Origin: Macrococcus brunensis
GTDB taxonomy: Bacteria; Bacillota; Bacilli; Staphylococcales; Staphylococcaceae
Assembly (NCBI RefSeq): GCF_004359615.1
Contig: NZ_SCWA01000006.1
Location: 1-64,000, forward strand
Length of the DNA stretch: 64,000 bases
Direction: 5' to 3'
Part shown: positions 18,246 to 28,590 of the stretch, piece after piece
Numbering within the stretch: position 1 is the first letter of the stretch
Layout: the number at the start of each line of letters is the position of its first letter
The notes under the pieces: generated by a model
Database searches by the model: none
Seen by the model: the letters and a program-made list of their open reading frames with translations, nothing else
Told to the model about the DNA's origin: nothing
Translations under genes and position numbers: made by a program

Positions 18246-18605
18246 TTATTTTGCTTCTTTTAAGTACTTAACAAGTGTATCTAAGTCTTTGTCAGCGATG
18301 ACTGATTCATCGTGAGCTGGCATTGCGCCTTTACCTTCACGGATGATCTTTTTCACTTCTTCAGGTTTTTTTGTATTACCTGCTAATTTAGGACCCATCG
18401 CACCTTCAAGGTTTTGACCGTGACAAGAAGTACAGTTATCTTTAGCGAAAGCCGCTGCATCAAACTTCTGTTCAGTTTTAGCGCCGCCTTCTCCACCTTC
18501 AGCATCTTCTTTTTCATGGTTAGCTGCTTGAGCTGACATGAAGAAAATTAAACCTACGCCCATAAGTAGGATTAAAATGAATGGAACAACTGGATTACGA
18601 TTCAT
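18246..18605 (-). CDS. cccA: Membrane-anchored cytochrome c-550
   Basis: A 119-residue c-type cytochrome. Residues about 8-28 form an uncleaved signal-anchor, followed by a charged, Glu/Gly-rich linker and a heme domain with the CxxCH site CTSCH (58-62). The distal ligand is probably the Met in GKGAMPAH (about 95). It would carry electrons from a bc complex or menaquinol to a terminal oxidase on the outer face of the membrane. Its place after rpoD is the same as in Bacillus subtilis. Staphylococcus aureus lacks such a cytochrome, whereas Macrococcus is oxidase-positive, so this gene supports the genus call. Confidence 0.93.
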   Translation of the reverse strand: MNRNPVVPFILILLMGVGLIFFMSAQAANHEKEDAEGGEGGAKTEQKFDAAAFAKDNCTSCHGQNLEGAMGPKLAGNTKKPEEVKKIIREGKGAMPAHDESVIADKDLDTLVKYLKEAK

Positions 18606-18644
18606 TAAATTTTACCTCCCTTTATAGTGACCATATACATATCT

Positions 18645-18672
18645 ATTTTATATTAAAAATGCGCATTGTCAA
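18645..18672 (-). promoter_or_regulatory. Promoter of cccA
   Basis: TTGACA (18672-18667) and TAAAAT (18650-18645) have a 16-base spacer containing an ATGCGCAT palindrome. It lies in the gap after rpoD, so cccA can be transcribed on its own. Confidence 0.6.
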
Positions 18673-18687
18673 AGTCTTTTCACAATT

Positions 18688-19779
18688 TTAATCCATAAAG
18701 TCTTTGAGTCGTTTACTTCTTGAAGGGTGACGGAGTTTACGAAGTGCCTTCGCTTCAATCTGGCGGATACGTTCACGTGTCACACCAAATACTTTACCTA
18801 CTTCTTCAAGTGTACGAGTTCGGCCGTCATCAAGACCGAAACGTAGACGGAGTACATTTTCCTCACGGTCTGTCAGTGTATCAAGGACATCCTCGAGCTG
18901 TTCCTTTAAGAGCTCATAAGCGGCGTGATCAGCAGGACTCTGTGCATCTTGGTCTTCAATAAAGTCTCCTAAATGAGAATCATCTTCCTCACCAATTGGC
19001 GTTTCAAGTGACACAGGTTCCTGTGCAATTTTCAGAATCTCTCTGACTTTTTCAGGCGGCAGGTCCATCTCTTCTCCGATTTCTTCAGGAGAAGGGTCAC
19101 GGCCTAAATCCTGCAATAACTGACGCTGTACACGAATCAGTTTATTGATTGTTTCAACCATATGAACAGGGATACGAATCGTACGCGCCTGGTCAGCGAT
19201 GGCACGAGTGATCGCCTGACGAATCCACCAAGTTGCATAAGTAGAGAATTTAAACCCTTTAGTGAAATCAAATTTCTCTACTGCTTTAATCAGACCCATG
19301 TTCCCTTCCTGGATTAAATCAAGGAAAAGCATGCCTCGGCCTACATAACGTTTAGCGATACTGACTACAAGACGTAAGTTTGCTTCAGCGAGACGTGCTT
19401 TCGCTTCTTCATCGCCTTGTTCAATTCTTTTAGCCAGTTCCACTTCTTCTGCAGCACTTAAAAGGTTAACGCGTCCAATCTCTTTTAAGTACATACGAAC
19501 CGGATCATTAATTTTAACACCTGGAGGCGCTGATAAATCATTCAGATTGAGTTTTTCATCTGTATCCTGAGCATCTTTTTCATTGATTAATGTAATGTCA
19601 TTCTCCGTGATGGTCTCAAAGAATTCATCCATCATATCTGCATCCATGTCAAAGTTCTGCAGTTTATCTGCAATCTCCTCATGGCTGAGCTGCCCGTTCT
19701 TTTTACCTGTTTCTATTAACTGTGCTTTTATCTGCTCTAATGAAAGAGCAACATCTGCTACGGTTTTCTTAACTGCCAT
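18688..19779 (-). CDS. rpoD: Primary sigma factor SigA (RpoD)
   Basis: A 363-residue housekeeping sigma factor. Region 1.2 is [16 protein letters not shown], region 2 contains [20 protein letters not shown] (DNA melting and -10 recognition), and region 3 follows. Region 4.2 holds the -35 reading helix ([19 protein letters not shown]). ATG 19779 is chosen because GGAGG is eight bases upstream; the alternative ATG at 19785 lies almost on the ribosome site. It follows dnaG by 18 bases, a conserved macromolecular-synthesis pair. Confidence 0.96.
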   Translation of the reverse strand: MAVKKTVADVALSLEQIKAQLIETGKKNGQLSHEEIADKLQNFDMDADMMDEFFETITENDITLINEKDAQDTDEKLNLNDLSAPPGVKINDPVRMYLKEIGRVNLLSAAEEVELAKRIEQGDEEAKARLAEANLRLVVSIAKRYVGRGMLFLDLIQEGNMGLIKAVEKFDFTKGFKFSTYATWWIRQAITRAIADQARTIRIPVHMVETINKLIRVQRQLLQDLGRDPSPEEIGEEMDLPPEKVREILKIAQEPVSLETPIGEEDDSHLGDFIEDQDAQSPADHAAYELLKEQLEDVLDTLTDREENVLRLRFGLDDGRTRTLEEVGKVFGVTRERIRQIEAKALRKLRHPSRSKRLKDFMD

Positions 19780-19797
19780 ACACATTGCCTCCTAATA

Positions 19798-21555
19798 TCA
19801 TGACTGCTTTTTTTGTCGGTTCAATATAATAATCTGCTGCATGAGACGATTTCTATTCTCAATATCGCCTTCTGCCACAGCTTGTTTCAGTTCTTTTTTC
19901 AGTTCCTGAAGCGTTCGTTTTTCTTCCTGCTGTGCGTGAATCACATAGATATAATCATTTATTTCTTCAATCGAAGGATGTTCATTAATCATCATGTTGT
20001 CTATCGAGATAACGTCACTATGTGATTCGGAACTTACCCCTGAAAGAAACTGACTGATTTGAAATTCATCCTCCGTAGTATAATACCCTGTTAGCGCCTC
20101 ATATATCGTCTGATGTGCAGGCTTTTTGAAGTGATTGAGAGTCAGTGCGTCCTGCATCTTCATAAACAGTGTCTTATCCATAAAGAAATGCTTGAGCACC
20201 GTACGTTCAGCGCGTTCCTGCTTAGAATACGACACCTGCTGGACAGGACTCGTTACCACTTGTTCACGTTTTGGTATATATTTGGAAACCTCAAAATTAA
20301 GACTGTCAAAGTCCACTTTAAACAATTCGCTTGCTTCATGCAATATTTTTTTACGGATGACCGGTGATTTAACAAGTCCGATGTTTTGAACGATTTCATT
20401 TAGTTTCTGTTCGTAAACTAAATCATTTGAAGCAACTTCATGGGTCATCTGCCTCATTTTAAAGCTGACAAAAGCAATCTTATTATGTTCCACATAACTG
20501 ACAAATCGCTCCTGGCCCATCTCCTTGATCATCTCATCAGGATCCATCCCTTTACGGAGAGGGACGACGTAGACATTGTTGCCTGCATTTAAGAGTGTCT
20601 CACCCACGCCTAGAGTCGCTTCGACTCCCGCATTGTCACCGTCAAACATCAGCGTAATATTATCAGCCAGCTTCTTCAGCTGAAGCTGGTGCTCACGGCT
20701 GAGTGCCGTACCCATCGTCGCAATAGCATTCGAAAGACCCGCATGATTCACTTTAATGACATCCATGAAGCCTTCTAACAGCAGTACTTCATCCTGTTTA
20801 CGGATAGATTTTCGCGCAACATCCAGATGATAGAGAAGCTGCCTTTTCTGGAATATCGGTGTCTCAGGACTGTTGAGGTATTTCGGTTGCTGGTCTTTAT
20901 AGGTTCTACCTGAAAAGCCTACTGTATGGCCCTGAGCGTTATTGATAGGAAACATAATCCGGTCGCGGAATCGGTCATAGTAAGTGAAGTTTTCCTCATT
21001 CCGGGACAAGAGACCCGCTTCATATGCGAGTGCTTTGTCAAATCCTCTTTTCTCTAAAAAGTCATTAGCAAAGTGGCTGATATCCGGACTGTACCCTATT
21101 TTCTCCTGATTGATGAGTTCATCAGTAAAGCCACGGTCATAAAGATATTGTAGTGCCGGCTCCGCTTCTTTAATCGCTTTAAGCACGTAATGATAATAAT
21201 CGCGCAGCAGTTCGTGCATCTCAATCATCTTCATATTGTCATTTGCGACAACGACCTTCTGTTCCCCTGCTACTTCTATACCAACATTTTCACCGAGCCG
21301 TCTGACCGCTTCAACAAAAGAGATATTCTCAATCTGCTCTAAAAATTGAAAAACATTGCCTCCTTTTTTACAACCGAAGCAATGACAGATCTGTTTTTCA
21401 GGTGAGACTGAGAATGACGGGGTTTTTTCATCATGAAAGGGACATAAACCGACATAGTTTCGTCCCCTTTTTTCAAGTTTTACATATTGGCTGACCAGAC
21501 TGAGAATATCATTTTTCTCTCTGATTTCATTGATTGTTTCTTGATTGATTTGCAA
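19798..21555 (-). CDS. dnaG: DNA primase
   Basis: A 585-residue primase that makes RNA primers at the replication fork. The N-terminal zinc ribbon is CPFHDEKTPSF...CHCFGC (CHC2 type). The Toprim core carries the EGFMD acidic motif and the DGDNAG motif. The C-terminal domain of about 150 residues would bind the replicative helicase. Start is TTG 21555, with AGGTGACAC upstream; the residues after it match the family start (INQETINEIREKNDIL). Confidence 0.95.
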   Translation of the reverse strand: MQINQETINEIREKNDILSLVSQYVKLEKRGRNYVGLCPFHDEKTPSFSVSPEKQICHCFGCKKGGNVFQFLEQIENISFVEAVRRLGENVGIEVAGEQKVVVANDNMKMIEMHELLRDYYHYVLKAIKEAEPALQYLYDRGFTDELINQEKIGYSPDISHFANDFLEKRGFDKALAYEAGLLSRNEENFTYYDRFRDRIMFPINNAQGHTVGFSGRTYKDQQPKYLNSPETPIFQKRQLLYHLDVARKSIRKQDEVLLLEGFMDVIKVNHAGLSNAIATMGTALSREHQLQLKKLADNITLMFDGDNAGVEATLGVGETLLNAGNNVYVVPLRKGMDPDEMIKEMGQERFVSYVEHNKIAFVSFKMRQMTHEVASNDLVYEQKLNEIVQNIGLVKSPVIRKKILHEASELFKVDFDSLNFEVSKYIPKREQVVTSPVQQVSYSKQERAERTVLKHFFMDKTLFMKMQDALTLNHFKKPAHQTIYEALTGYYTTEDEFQISQFLSGVSSESHSDVISIDNMMINEHPSIEEINDYIYVIHAQQEEKRTLQELKKELKQAVAEGDIENRNRLMQQIIILNRQKKQS

Positions 21556-21567
21556 TGTGTCACCTAC

Positions 21568-22392
21568 TTACGATTTAGAACTTCTTCTTGATGTGACGAT
21601 TTTAATAATTTCATTTGCCGTTTCTTCTATTGCTTTATTGGAAACGTCGATGACTGGACAGTCGATTCTTGAAACGACTTTTTCGAAATAAGCAAGTTCT
21701 TCATGAATGCGCTGATCCTGTGCGTAGCTGGCATCATCATTTAATCCTAACTGCACCAGTCTCTCTTTACGAATGGCATTGAGCTTTTCTGGATCTATTT
21801 TAAGTGCGATACATTTCGCTGGATCGATATTAAATAACAGTTCTGGTGGATCGACTTCCGGCACGAGCGGTACATTCATCACTTTATAACGTTTATGCGC
21901 AAGATACTGGCTAAGAGGTGTCTTAGATGTTCTGGATACACCAATTAAAACGATATCCGCCTTCGTCAGTCCCCTCGGATCACGTCCGTCATCATATTTA
22001 ACAGCAAATTCTATCGCTTCGATCTTCTTAAAGTAGTCTTCATCCAGTTTATGTACCATGCCCGGTTCATTAAGCGGCTGTTCATTCAACTCTTCTGTCA
22101 GAATCGTCATGAGCGGACCCATGATGTCCACGTGTTTCAATTGATTTTCTTCTAACTGTTCTTTCATATACTTACGGATTGCAGGCTTAACAAGTGTATA
22201 GATTACAATTGACTGCTGTTCTTTCGCTATAGATATCACTTCATCCACATTTTCATGTGTTTCAATGTAAGGCAATCTGACAGTATCAAGCGCTTTGCCA
22301 AACTGGTTAAACTGTGAAGTACAGGCTTTCGTGACAAGTTCAGCTGTTTCACCGACAGAGTCTGATGCAATAATCAATCTGATTTCATCCAT
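21568..22392 (-). CDS. Pyruvate phosphate dikinase regulatory-type kinase/phosphorylase (DUF299, YqfL)
   Basis: A 274-residue protein of the PPDK/PEP synthase regulatory family. The N-terminus [17 protein letters not shown] and the P-loop [15 protein letters not shown] are diagnostic. Relatives reversibly phosphorylate PPDK or PEP synthase using ADP. ATG 22392 is chosen because TAGGAGAC lies just upstream, and the longer frame would overlap ccpN. It is encoded right behind ccpN as in Bacillus (yqzB-yqfL), where it influences CcpN-controlled gluconeogenic genes. Confidence 0.9.
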   Translation of the reverse strand: MDEIRLIIASDSVGETAELVTKACTSQFNQFGKALDTVRLPYIETHENVDEVISIAKEQQSIVIYTLVKPAIRKYMKEQLEENQLKHVDIMGPLMTILTEELNEQPLNEPGMVHKLDEDYFKKIEAIEFAVKYDDGRDPRGLTKADIVLIGVSRTSKTPLSQYLAHKRYKVMNVPLVPEVDPPELLFNIDPAKCIALKIDPEKLNAIRKERLVQLGLNDDASYAQDQRIHEELAYFEKVVSRIDCPVIDVSNKAIEETANEIIKIVTSRRSSKS

Positions 22393-22402
22393 AATGAGTC
22401 TC

Positions 22403-23035
22403 CTATTCATCTTCTATCAGTGCTACAAAAGCACGTGTGATGGTTGTTTTTGTAATACGGCCAGTGACTTCAAAAGCAGAACCTTTCTGAGTGACGACAG
22501 GCAGCGAGTCTATTTCCCGGTCGATAAGCAGATTGGCTGCATATAAGAGCAAATCGTCCGGAAAGACCACTGCAATATTCGGCATCCGTGTCATGATGAT
22601 ATTGACAGGGGTCGCATGCACATCCTGACCGCCCATGGTTGCTCTAAGTAAGTCTTTTCTTGAGCAGACTCCGACCAGTTCATTTGCCTGGTTCATAATA
22701 AATAAAGTCCCGACATCATCGAGGAACATCTTAGTGATGGCCTCATAAACAGAAACGTCTTCCTTAATTAAGGAAGGCAGTGATTGGAAGTCCTTGACAT
22801 AAAATTTCTTGATCGATTCAGATAACAACTGTGTACTGGATTTGCCCGTATAGAAATAGCCTACACGAGGTCTCGCATCCAGATATCCTGCCATCGTCAG
22901 AATCGCAAGATCCGGTCTTAAAGTCGCGCGAGTTAAATTGAGCTGTTCAGCTATCTTTTCACCGGTAATGGGGCCATTGTTTTTCACGATTTGCAGTATT
23001 TTATTCTGCCTTTTGTTCAGTTCGATAGTCAGCAC
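22403..23035 (-). CDS. ccpN: Transcriptional repressor CcpN (HTH plus two CBS domains)
   Basis: A 210-residue repressor of gluconeogenic genes in the presence of glucose. The N-terminal helix-turn-helix (about 1-60) reads [22 protein letters not shown], followed by two CBS domains (about 75-205), including [19 protein letters not shown] and [14 protein letters not shown], which likely sense adenine nucleotides. The start is uncertain: GTG 23035 gives [10 protein letters not shown], matching the Bacillus start TIELNKRQ, though its ribosome site is weak. The frame extending to 23119 would cross a likely promoter (TATAAT near 23070). Confidence 0.87.
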   Translation of the reverse strand: MLTIELNKRQNKILQIVKNNGPITGEKIAEQLNLTRATLRPDLAILTMAGYLDARPRVGYFYTGKSSTQLLSESIKKFYVKDFQSLPSLIKEDVSVYEAITKMFLDDVGTLFIMNQANELVGVCSRKDLLRATMGGQDVHATPVNIIMTRMPNIAVVFPDDLLLYAANLLIDREIDSLPVVTQKGSAFEVTGRITKTTITRAFVALIEDE

Positions 23036-23141
23036 CCCTATTAAGACATAATTAGATAAATATATTATACGACTTAAATGGGCTAAAAACAATGAATCGA
23101 CATAAATATTGTCCTCCATACAAAAACATGATATATTCTTT

Positions 23142-23284
23142 GTAAGCGAGTTAAGGATGGTGCAAGCTTAACAATGAATTGGCCTGATGAGTTGAATATT
23201 AAAGATGAGTGGAAACACTAATTTGGGTGGAACCGCGGGTAAAATATACTCGTCCCAAGGCATATATGCCTTGGGACTTTTTTT
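23142..23284 (+). ncRNA. Glycyl T-box riboswitch upstream of glyS
   Basis: The leader has the T-box sequence GGGTGGAACCGCGGGT (23225-23240). Its TGGA would pair with the UCCA 3' end of tRNA-Gly. A perfect terminator GTCCCAAGGC-ATATAT-GCCTTGGGAC with T7 follows (23252-23284). An apical hairpin GTTAAG-GATGGTGCAAG-CTTAAC resembles the distal part of Stem I. The following GAATTGGCCTGA offers GGC as the glycine specifier codon. Uncharged tRNA-Gly should favour the antiterminator and switch glyS on. A promoter-like TTGTCC-N17-TATATT lies just upstream (about 23109-23138), leaving very little 5' Stem I sequence. Confidence 0.9.
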
Positions 23285-23313
23285 ATTCGCTAAAATTATA
23301 GGAGGTTTTGATT

Positions 23314-24699
23314 ATGACAAACATGGAAACAATCGTAGCTTTAGCCAAACATCGCGGCTTTGTATTTCCGGGTAGTGAAATCTACGGCGGTCTTGCAAAC
23401 ACTTGGGACTATGGCCCGCTTGGTATCGAACTGAAGAACAATGTGAAAAAAGCATGGTGGCAGAAATTTATCCAGCAGTCCCCTTATAATGTCGGTCTGG
23501 ATGCCGCTATTCTGATGAACCCTAAGACTTGGGAGGCAAGTGGTCATTTATCGAACTTTAATGATCCGATGATCGACAACAAGGATTCAAAAATCCGTTA
23601 TCGTGCTGATAAACTGATCGAAGACTATATGCATGACGTTGAAGGTGATGAACATTTCATCGCTGATGGTATGAGCTTTGACGAAATGAAACAGTTCATC
23701 GATGATAAAGGTATCGTCTGTGCCGAATCAGGTACAGCTAACTGGACAGATATCCGTCAGTTCAACTTAATGTTCAAGACGTTCCAGGGCGTGACTGAGA
23801 ATTCAACGAATGAAATCTTTTTACGTCCTGAGACGGCACAAGGTATCTTCGTCAACTATAAAAACGTACAACGTTCAATGCGTAAAAAATTGCCTTTCGG
23901 TATCGGTCAGATCGGTAAATCATTCCGTAATGAAATTACACCAGGTAACTTCACATTCCGTACACGAGAATTTGAACAGATGGAACTTGAGTTCTTCTGT
24001 AAGCCAGGTACTGAAATCGAATGGCAGAATTACTGGAAAGATTTCGCTGCCAACTGGCTGAAAACTCTCGGCATCAAAGAAGAAAACACGAAACTTCGTG
24101 ATCATGATGAAGATGAACTGTCTCACTACTCAAATGCGACAACAGACATCGAATATAAATTCCCGTTCGGCTGGGGTGAACTATGGGGTATTGCCAGCCG
24201 TACAGACTTCGACCTGAGAAAACATATGGAACACTCAGGCGATGATTTCACTTACCACGATCCTGAAACAAACGAAAAATATTTACCGTACGTCATCGAA
24301 CCTTCTCTTGGTGCTGACCGTGTGACACTTGCATTTTTATGTGATGCCTACACTGAAGAACAGCTTGAAGGTGACGATACACGTACTGTTATGCGTTTCC
24401 ACCCTGCGCTTGCACCTTATAAAGCAGCGATTTTACCACTCAGCAAAAAGTTATCGCAGGATGCATTAAAAGTGTTTGAAGAACTGAGTGCAGATTTCAA
24501 TATTGATTTTGATGAAAGCCAGTCAATCGGTAAACGTTACCGTCGACAAGATGAAATCGGTACACCGTTCTGTATCACATTCGACTTCGATTCTCTTGAA
24601 GACAATCAAGTTACTGTTCGTGACCGCGATACAATGGAACAGATTCGTATGCCAATCTCAGAAGTGAAAAACTTCCTGAATGAAAAAATTAAGTTTTAA
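23314..24699 (+). CDS. glyS: Glycyl-tRNA synthetase (single-chain, GRS1 type)
   Basis: A 461-residue class II synthetase charging tRNA-Gly in the cytosol. Motif 1 region is around the [19 protein letters not shown] segment. Motif 2 lies in [21 protein letters not shown], and motif 3 in [10 protein letters not shown]. The C-terminal anticodon domain starts near [17 protein letters not shown] lies eight bases before ATG 23314; the in-frame TTG at 23308 is too close to it. It is controlled by the T-box upstream. In staphylococci this one enzyme also charges the glycine tRNAs used for peptidoglycan bridges, relevant to the unusual tRNA-Gly at 51909-51979. Confidence 0.96.
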   Translation: MTNMETIVALAKHRGFVFPGSEIYGGLANTWDYGPLGIELKNNVKKAWWQKFIQQSPYNVGLDAAILMNPKTWEASGHLSNFNDPMIDNKDSKIRYRADKLIEDYMHDVEGDEHFIADGMSFDEMKQFIDDKGIVCAESGTANWTDIRQFNLMFKTFQGVTENSTNEIFLRPETAQGIFVNYKNVQRSMRKKLPFGIGQIGKSFRNEITPGNFTFRTREFEQMELEFFCKPGTEIEWQNYWKDFAANWLKTLGIKEENTKLRDHDEDELSHYSNATTDIEYKFPFGWGELWGIASRTDFDLRKHMEHSGDDFTYHDPETNEKYLPYVIEPSLGADRVTLAFLCDAYTEEQLEGDDTRTVMRFHPALAPYKAAILPLSKKLSQDALKVFEELSADFNIDFDESQSIGKRYRRQDEIGTPFCITFDFDSLEDNQVTVRDRDTMEQIRMPISEVKNFLNEKIKF

Positions 24700-24703
24700 G
24701 CTG

Positions 24704-24739
24704 AAAAACCGTCAGACTTTAAAAGTCTGACGGTTTTTT
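24704..24739. terminator. Bidirectional terminator between glyS and recO
   Basis: AAACCGTCAGACTT-TAA-AAGTCTGACGGTTTTT is a strong stem with A and T tracts on both sides, placed between convergent genes. Confidence 0.9.
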
Positions 24740-25472
24740 ATAGTTGTTCAAGTATTTTACGAGATTTAAGATAGACCCCTGTATACTCATCATACATCTT
24801 GAAGACCAACTGTTCCATCTCTTTAATCGTATCCCCGCTGATATTGATCTGACTGAACTGTTCTAGCGGGAGATTAGTAAGCAAGTTGAGTAGATAAAGC
24901 GCACGGTTTGAGATCCGTATCGCATGCGGATCCTGCTCAAGCTGTCTCGCTGTCAACACGCTGTTATACTTAAAAGAATAAGCAGTGAATTCTCGTGCGT
25001 CTGTCGATTGATCAACTTCACTCATGTAGAAGTTAGGCTGATACCCGTACAGCTGCATCATTTTCAGGCCGACAATCAGTGCGATAACAGCAGGGTCATG
25101 CCCTTCAGAAATCTTATCAAGACCAAACTTGAGGAGCGTATAGCAGAACTTATTCTCTTCGTCTTCTTCAAGCGACCGATCAATCAGCTCTGCCATATAC
25201 TGAGCATAGGTCAATTGATAAAGATCACTTCTGAGTGCATAGTGACTATTAAATGTATCTACAGAAGTCAGTGTGCCCATTCCTTTGAACTGTGAGAATA
25301 TGAATAAATTCTCATAAAACAGATCAAGTGATGAACCAAATTTCTTTGATTTACGAGCATTTCTGGCCATGACTGCGATTTTGCGACCATGTTCGGCAAG
25401 AAAAGTGATGATTAAATGTGAATCACCATAAGGGACACGTCTTAAGACGATGCCATTCACTTTATTCAGCAT
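24738..25472 (-). CDS. recO: DNA repair protein RecO
   Basis: A 244-residue mediator that helps load RecA onto single-stranded DNA coated with SSB. The N-terminal OB fold starts LNKVNGIVLRRVPYGDSHLI; the helical remainder has no CxxC zinc knuckle, as in staphylococcal RecO. The start ATG overlaps the era stop by one base (TAATG), so translation is coupled. It is the last gene of phoH-ybeY-dgkA-cdd-era-recO. Confidence 0.92.
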   Translation of the reverse strand: MLNKVNGIVLRRVPYGDSHLIITFLAEHGRKIAVMARNARKSKKFGSSLDLFYENLFIFSQFKGMGTLTSVDTFNSHYALRSDLYQLTYAQYMAELIDRSLEEDEENKFCYTLLKFGLDKISEGHDPAVIALIVGLKMMQLYGYQPNFYMSEVDQSTDAREFTAYSFKYNSVLTARQLEQDPHAIRISNRALYLLNLLTNLPLEQFSQINISGDTIKEMEQLVFKMYDEYTGVYLKSRKILEQL

Positions 25473-26371
25473 TAATACTCGTCTTCACGATAGCCGATCT
25501 GTCTAATGAAATTCGGCTTGTTTCGCCAGTCTTTCTGTACTTTCACCCACAACTCAAGATAGACTTTAGAACCTAATAGACGCTCGATATCCTGACGTGC
25601 CCGGATACCGATTTCCTTAAGCATTTTACCCTGCTTACCGATGACAATCCCTTTTTGAGAATCACGTTCAACGTAGATAGTCGCTTCAACTTTTACTTTG
25701 TCATCGTCTTCGCGCAGCATCTTCTCAACATTGACACCGATAGCGTGCGGAATTTCCTGGCTCGTTAAGTGCAGTGCTTTTTCACGAATCAGCTCTGCAA
25801 CGATGAAGTGTTCCGGGTGATCAGAAATCTGATCTTTTGGATAGTACATTGGTCCTTCTGGCAGATAACCGCTGATCACGTTCACTAATGTCTCCACATT
25901 ATTGCCCTGTAAGGCAGAAATCGGTACAATTTCAGCGAAAGGCAGTAAATCCTTGTACTTCTCAATCTCTGAAATCAGCTCGTCCGGATGGATAAGGTCT
26001 ATTTTATTCAGTACCAGGAATACGGGTGTCTTACTGTTTTTGAGCATCTCAATAATAAATTCATCGCCACGGCCGATACTTTCTTCGACATTGACCATAA
26101 ACAGAATCGCATCGACTTCACGGAGTGTGTTCTTCGCGACTTTCATCATATAATCACCGAGGACGTGCTTCGGTTTATGAATACCCGGCGTATCAATAAA
26201 AATGATCTGTGCGTCATCTGTCGTCAGAACACCCTGGACTTTGTTACGAGTCGTCTGTGCCTTGTCTGACATGATAGCGACTTTCTGACCCAGCACTCGG
26301 TTCATAAAAGTCGATTTTCCTACATTCGGGCGTCCGATAATCGCAACAAACCCTGATTTAAAAGCTGTCAT
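25472..26371 (-). CDS. era: GTPase Era
   Basis: A 299-residue GTPase needed for 30S subunit maturation; it binds the 3' end of 16S rRNA. G1 is GRPNVGKST (about 13-21), G3 DTPGIH, G4 NKID, G5 SAL. The C-terminal KH domain is marked by [18 protein letters not shown] overlaps the cdd stop by one base, continuing the coupled chain. Confidence 0.95.
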   Translation of the reverse strand: MTAFKSGFVAIIGRPNVGKSTFMNRVLGQKVAIMSDKAQTTRNKVQGVLTTDDAQIIFIDTPGIHKPKHVLGDYMMKVAKNTLREVDAILFMVNVEESIGRGDEFIIEMLKNSKTPVFLVLNKIDLIHPDELISEIEKYKDLLPFAEIVPISALQGNNVETLVNVISGYLPEGPMYYPKDQISDHPEHFIVAELIREKALHLTSQEIPHAIGVNVEKMLREDDDKVKVEATIYVERDSQKGIVIGKQGKMLKEIGIRARQDIERLLGSKVYLELWVKVQKDWRNKPNFIRQIGYREDEY

Positions 26372-26775
26372 TAATTCAAATCCTTTCCTGAGAAACCAAG
26401 AGGCAGTAAATCTGCTACTGTTCTCTCAATGACATCACCTGTATGATTAGTCATAAAGACTGGCATGTCATCGTCACACAATTCATTAATCACCTGGCGG
26501 CATGCACCGCAAGGAGAAGAAGGTTTTTCTGTATCTGTTGTCACCACTATCGCTGCAAAATCACCGGGACGGTAGCCTTTGGCAATCGCTGATACAAGCG
26601 CTGTCCGTTCTGCACAGATTGCTTCGCCGTATGCCGCATTTTCTACATTACAGCCATGAAAAGTAGTTCCGTCTTTAGCGACGAGATAGGCACCGACGTT
26701 AAACTTTGAATAAGGTGTATAGGCATTTTTCTGCGCATTTCTGACTTCTTCGTACCATTCCTGTTTGAATTCCAT
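26371..26775 (-). CDS. cdd: Cytidine deaminase
   Basis: A 134-residue homotetrameric zinc enzyme converting (deoxy)cytidine to (deoxy)uridine for pyrimidine salvage. The zinc and catalytic motif is [18 protein letters not shown] (Cys ligand, catalytic Glu). The second motif PCGACRQV supplies the other two Cys ligands. AGGAGG lies before the ATG. It is conserved between dgkA and era in Firmicutes. Confidence 0.95.
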   Translation of the reverse strand: MEFKQEWYEEVRNAQKNAYTPYSKFNVGAYLVAKDGTTFHGCNVENAAYGEAICAERTALVSAIAKGYRPGDFAAIVVTTDTEKPSSPCGACRQVINELCDDDMPVFMTNHTGDVIERTVADLLPLGFSGKDLN

Positions 26776-26787
26776 GTTGTTTCCTCC

Positions 26788-27138
26788 TTAATCTACCAGC
26801 ATTAAAATATAAGGGATAAAAATGATAAGACCTATCACTGCACTCATCAAGCTGGCTAAAACGACAGCAAATGCCGCAGTATCTTTCGCATGCTTCGCAA
26901 GCTCGTGGTAGTCCTCTGTGACCAGATCCACTACATACTCAACAGATGTATTCAGGACTTCAGCGACGAGCACCGTGAATATGGCAATGATGACAAAAAG
27001 CCATTCCAAAGTCGTCAGTCTAAAAAACAGACCTGCCAGCACAACGAGAAATCCAGCAATTAAATGCAGAATAAAATTACGATCTTTTTTCAGCAGAGTA
27101 AAAAAACCCTGCAGCGGATAGATAAATCGTTTCATCAT
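26788..27138 (-). CDS. dgkA: Diacylglycerol/undecaprenol kinase
   Basis: A 116-residue membrane kinase with three transmembrane helices. The conserved active-site stretch [14 protein letters not shown] and [10 protein letters not shown] are present. Gram-positive members mainly phosphorylate undecaprenol, recycling the lipid carrier for cell-wall synthesis. The ATGATG start overlaps the ybeY TGA; either ATG is possible. Confidence 0.92.
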   Translation of the reverse strand: MMKRFIYPLQGFFTLLKKDRNFILHLIAGFLVVLAGLFFRLTTLEWLFVIIAIFTVLVAEVLNTSVEYVVDLVTEDYHELAKHAKDTAAFAVVLASLMSAVIGLIIFIPYILMLVD

Positions 27139-27599
27139 TGATCTCGTGTCAGTCCGTATGCAGATAAAATATTGTCCTGGCGGTCGAACATGACTTTCTC
27201 TTCTTCTTCGGTCATATGATCATAGCCCAGCAAGTGGAGTAAGCCATGAAGCGAAAGAAAACCGAGTTCACGTTCAAAAGAATGTCCATAATCCTGTGCC
27301 TGTTCTTTAGCACGCTCAATACAGATGATAATATCACCCAGCACTCTTATTTCTGAAGGATCTTCAAAATCATCCTCACCCTCTTCAAGCGCGAAGCTGA
27401 TCACATCTGTGACACTGTCTTTATCGCGGTACTGACGGTTAATCTCCTGGATCTCTTCACTCGTCACAAATGACACAGCAACTTCTGCCTCGTCGGTAAT
27501 CCCTTCTTCTTCTGCCGCGAACTGCAGTAATGCCTCTACTTCCGGCAGAAAGGCCGGGTCTATTGTCTGATGTTCATCTATAAATTCAACTGTCAGCAT
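27135..27599 (-). CDS. ybeY: Endoribonuclease YbeY
   Basis: A 154-residue zinc metalloprotein acting in 16S rRNA 3' end maturation and 70S quality control. The metal motif is [11 protein letters not shown] (His3). The conserved Arg region is [16 protein letters not shown]. Start ATG overlaps the phoH stop (TAATG). It works in the same ribosome maturation process as era downstream. Confidence 0.95.
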   Translation of the reverse strand: MLTVEFIDEHQTIDPAFLPEVEALLQFAAEEEGITDEAEVAVSFVTSEEIQEINRQYRDKDSVTDVISFALEEGEDDFEDPSEIRVLGDIIICIERAKEQAQDYGHSFERELGFLSLHGLLHLLGYDHMTEEEEKVMFDRQDNILSAYGLTRDQ

Positions 27600-28543
27600 T
27601 ATTCATCACCCTCATATGCTTTAATTATTTTTCCGACAAGCGGATGGCGGACAACATCCGCTGATTCAAATTCCTGGATAGCGATGCCTGGTACACTGCT
27701 GAGCCGCGCTTCCGCTTCAACCAGTCCACTTTTCGTATTTTTCGGTAAGTCAATCTGTGTCTTGTCTCCTGTAATGACCATTTTAGAGCCGAATCCAAGA
27801 CGAGTCAGGAACATCTTCATCTGTGCATGCGTCGTATTCTGTGCTTCATCAAGAATAATGAAGGCATCATCAAGTGTACGGCCACGCATATAAGCGAGTG
27901 GTGCTACTTCAATGACACCGCGCTCAATAAGGCGTGCTGTATGTTCAGCACCAAGGACGTGATGAAGGCCATCATAAAGCGGACGGAGGTAAGGGTCGAC
28001 TTTCTCCTTTAAATCACCAGGCAGAAAGCCGAGCGATTCACCTGCTTCTACAGCTGGTCGTGTCAGTACGATGCGTTTGACTTTACCGGCACGGAGACTT
28101 TTAGCCGCCATTACAACCGCAAGAAATGTCTTACCTGTCCCAGCTGGTCCAATTCCAAAGACCAGGTCATTTTTCTTGATCTGATGCACATAAAGACGCT
28201 GACCCATTGTTTTCGCTCGGATGGATTTACCAAAAGCATCTTTCGTTATTTCTTCATCGTAGAGGTCTGTCAAGTAGTGCACAGTCCCCTTATCAGCCAT
28301 CTGGGCAGCTGCCTGGACATCTTTTAAGGAGATGTTCATCCCTTTTTGAATCACCTTCAATAAGTTAATGATAACAGCCTCTGCTTTTTCAACATTCTCT
28401 TCATCACCGTTGACAGTCACCTGTCCACCTCGTGTATGAATCTCAACATTGAACGCTTCTTCCAGGTAATTGATATGTTCATCGTGGTTACCTAAAAGTG
28501 CCTGTGCTTCATTAACATCTTCTATACCGATTGTCTGTGGCAT
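27599..28543 (-). CDS. phoH: PhoH-like ATPase
   Basis: A 314-residue P-loop protein with a short N-terminal KH-like part (about 20-95) and a RecA-like ATPase domain. Walker A is GPAGTGKT, and Walker B is [16 protein letters not shown]. The family (PhoL/YbeZ type) pairs with YbeY and is linked to rRNA/RNA metabolism; it is not the phosphate-starvation gene its name suggests. AAGGAG lies upstream of the ATG. Confidence 0.93.
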   Translation of the reverse strand: MPQTIGIEDVNEAQALLGNHDEHINYLEEAFNVEIHTRGGQVTVNGDEENVEKAEAVIINLLKVIQKGMNISLKDVQAAAQMADKGTVHYLTDLYDEEITKDAFGKSIRAKTMGQRLYVHQIKKNDLVFGIGPAGTGKTFLAVVMAAKSLRAGKVKRIVLTRPAVEAGESLGFLPGDLKEKVDPYLRPLYDGLHHVLGAEHTARLIERGVIEVAPLAYMRGRTLDDAFIILDEAQNTTHAQMKMFLTRLGFGSKMVITGDKTQIDLPKNTKSGLVEAEARLSSVPGIAIQEFESADVVRHPLVGKIIKAYEGDE

Positions 28544-28590
28544 TCAAAAACTCCTTTTATGATTAATTAATTTAAATTTACCACAGCAGA

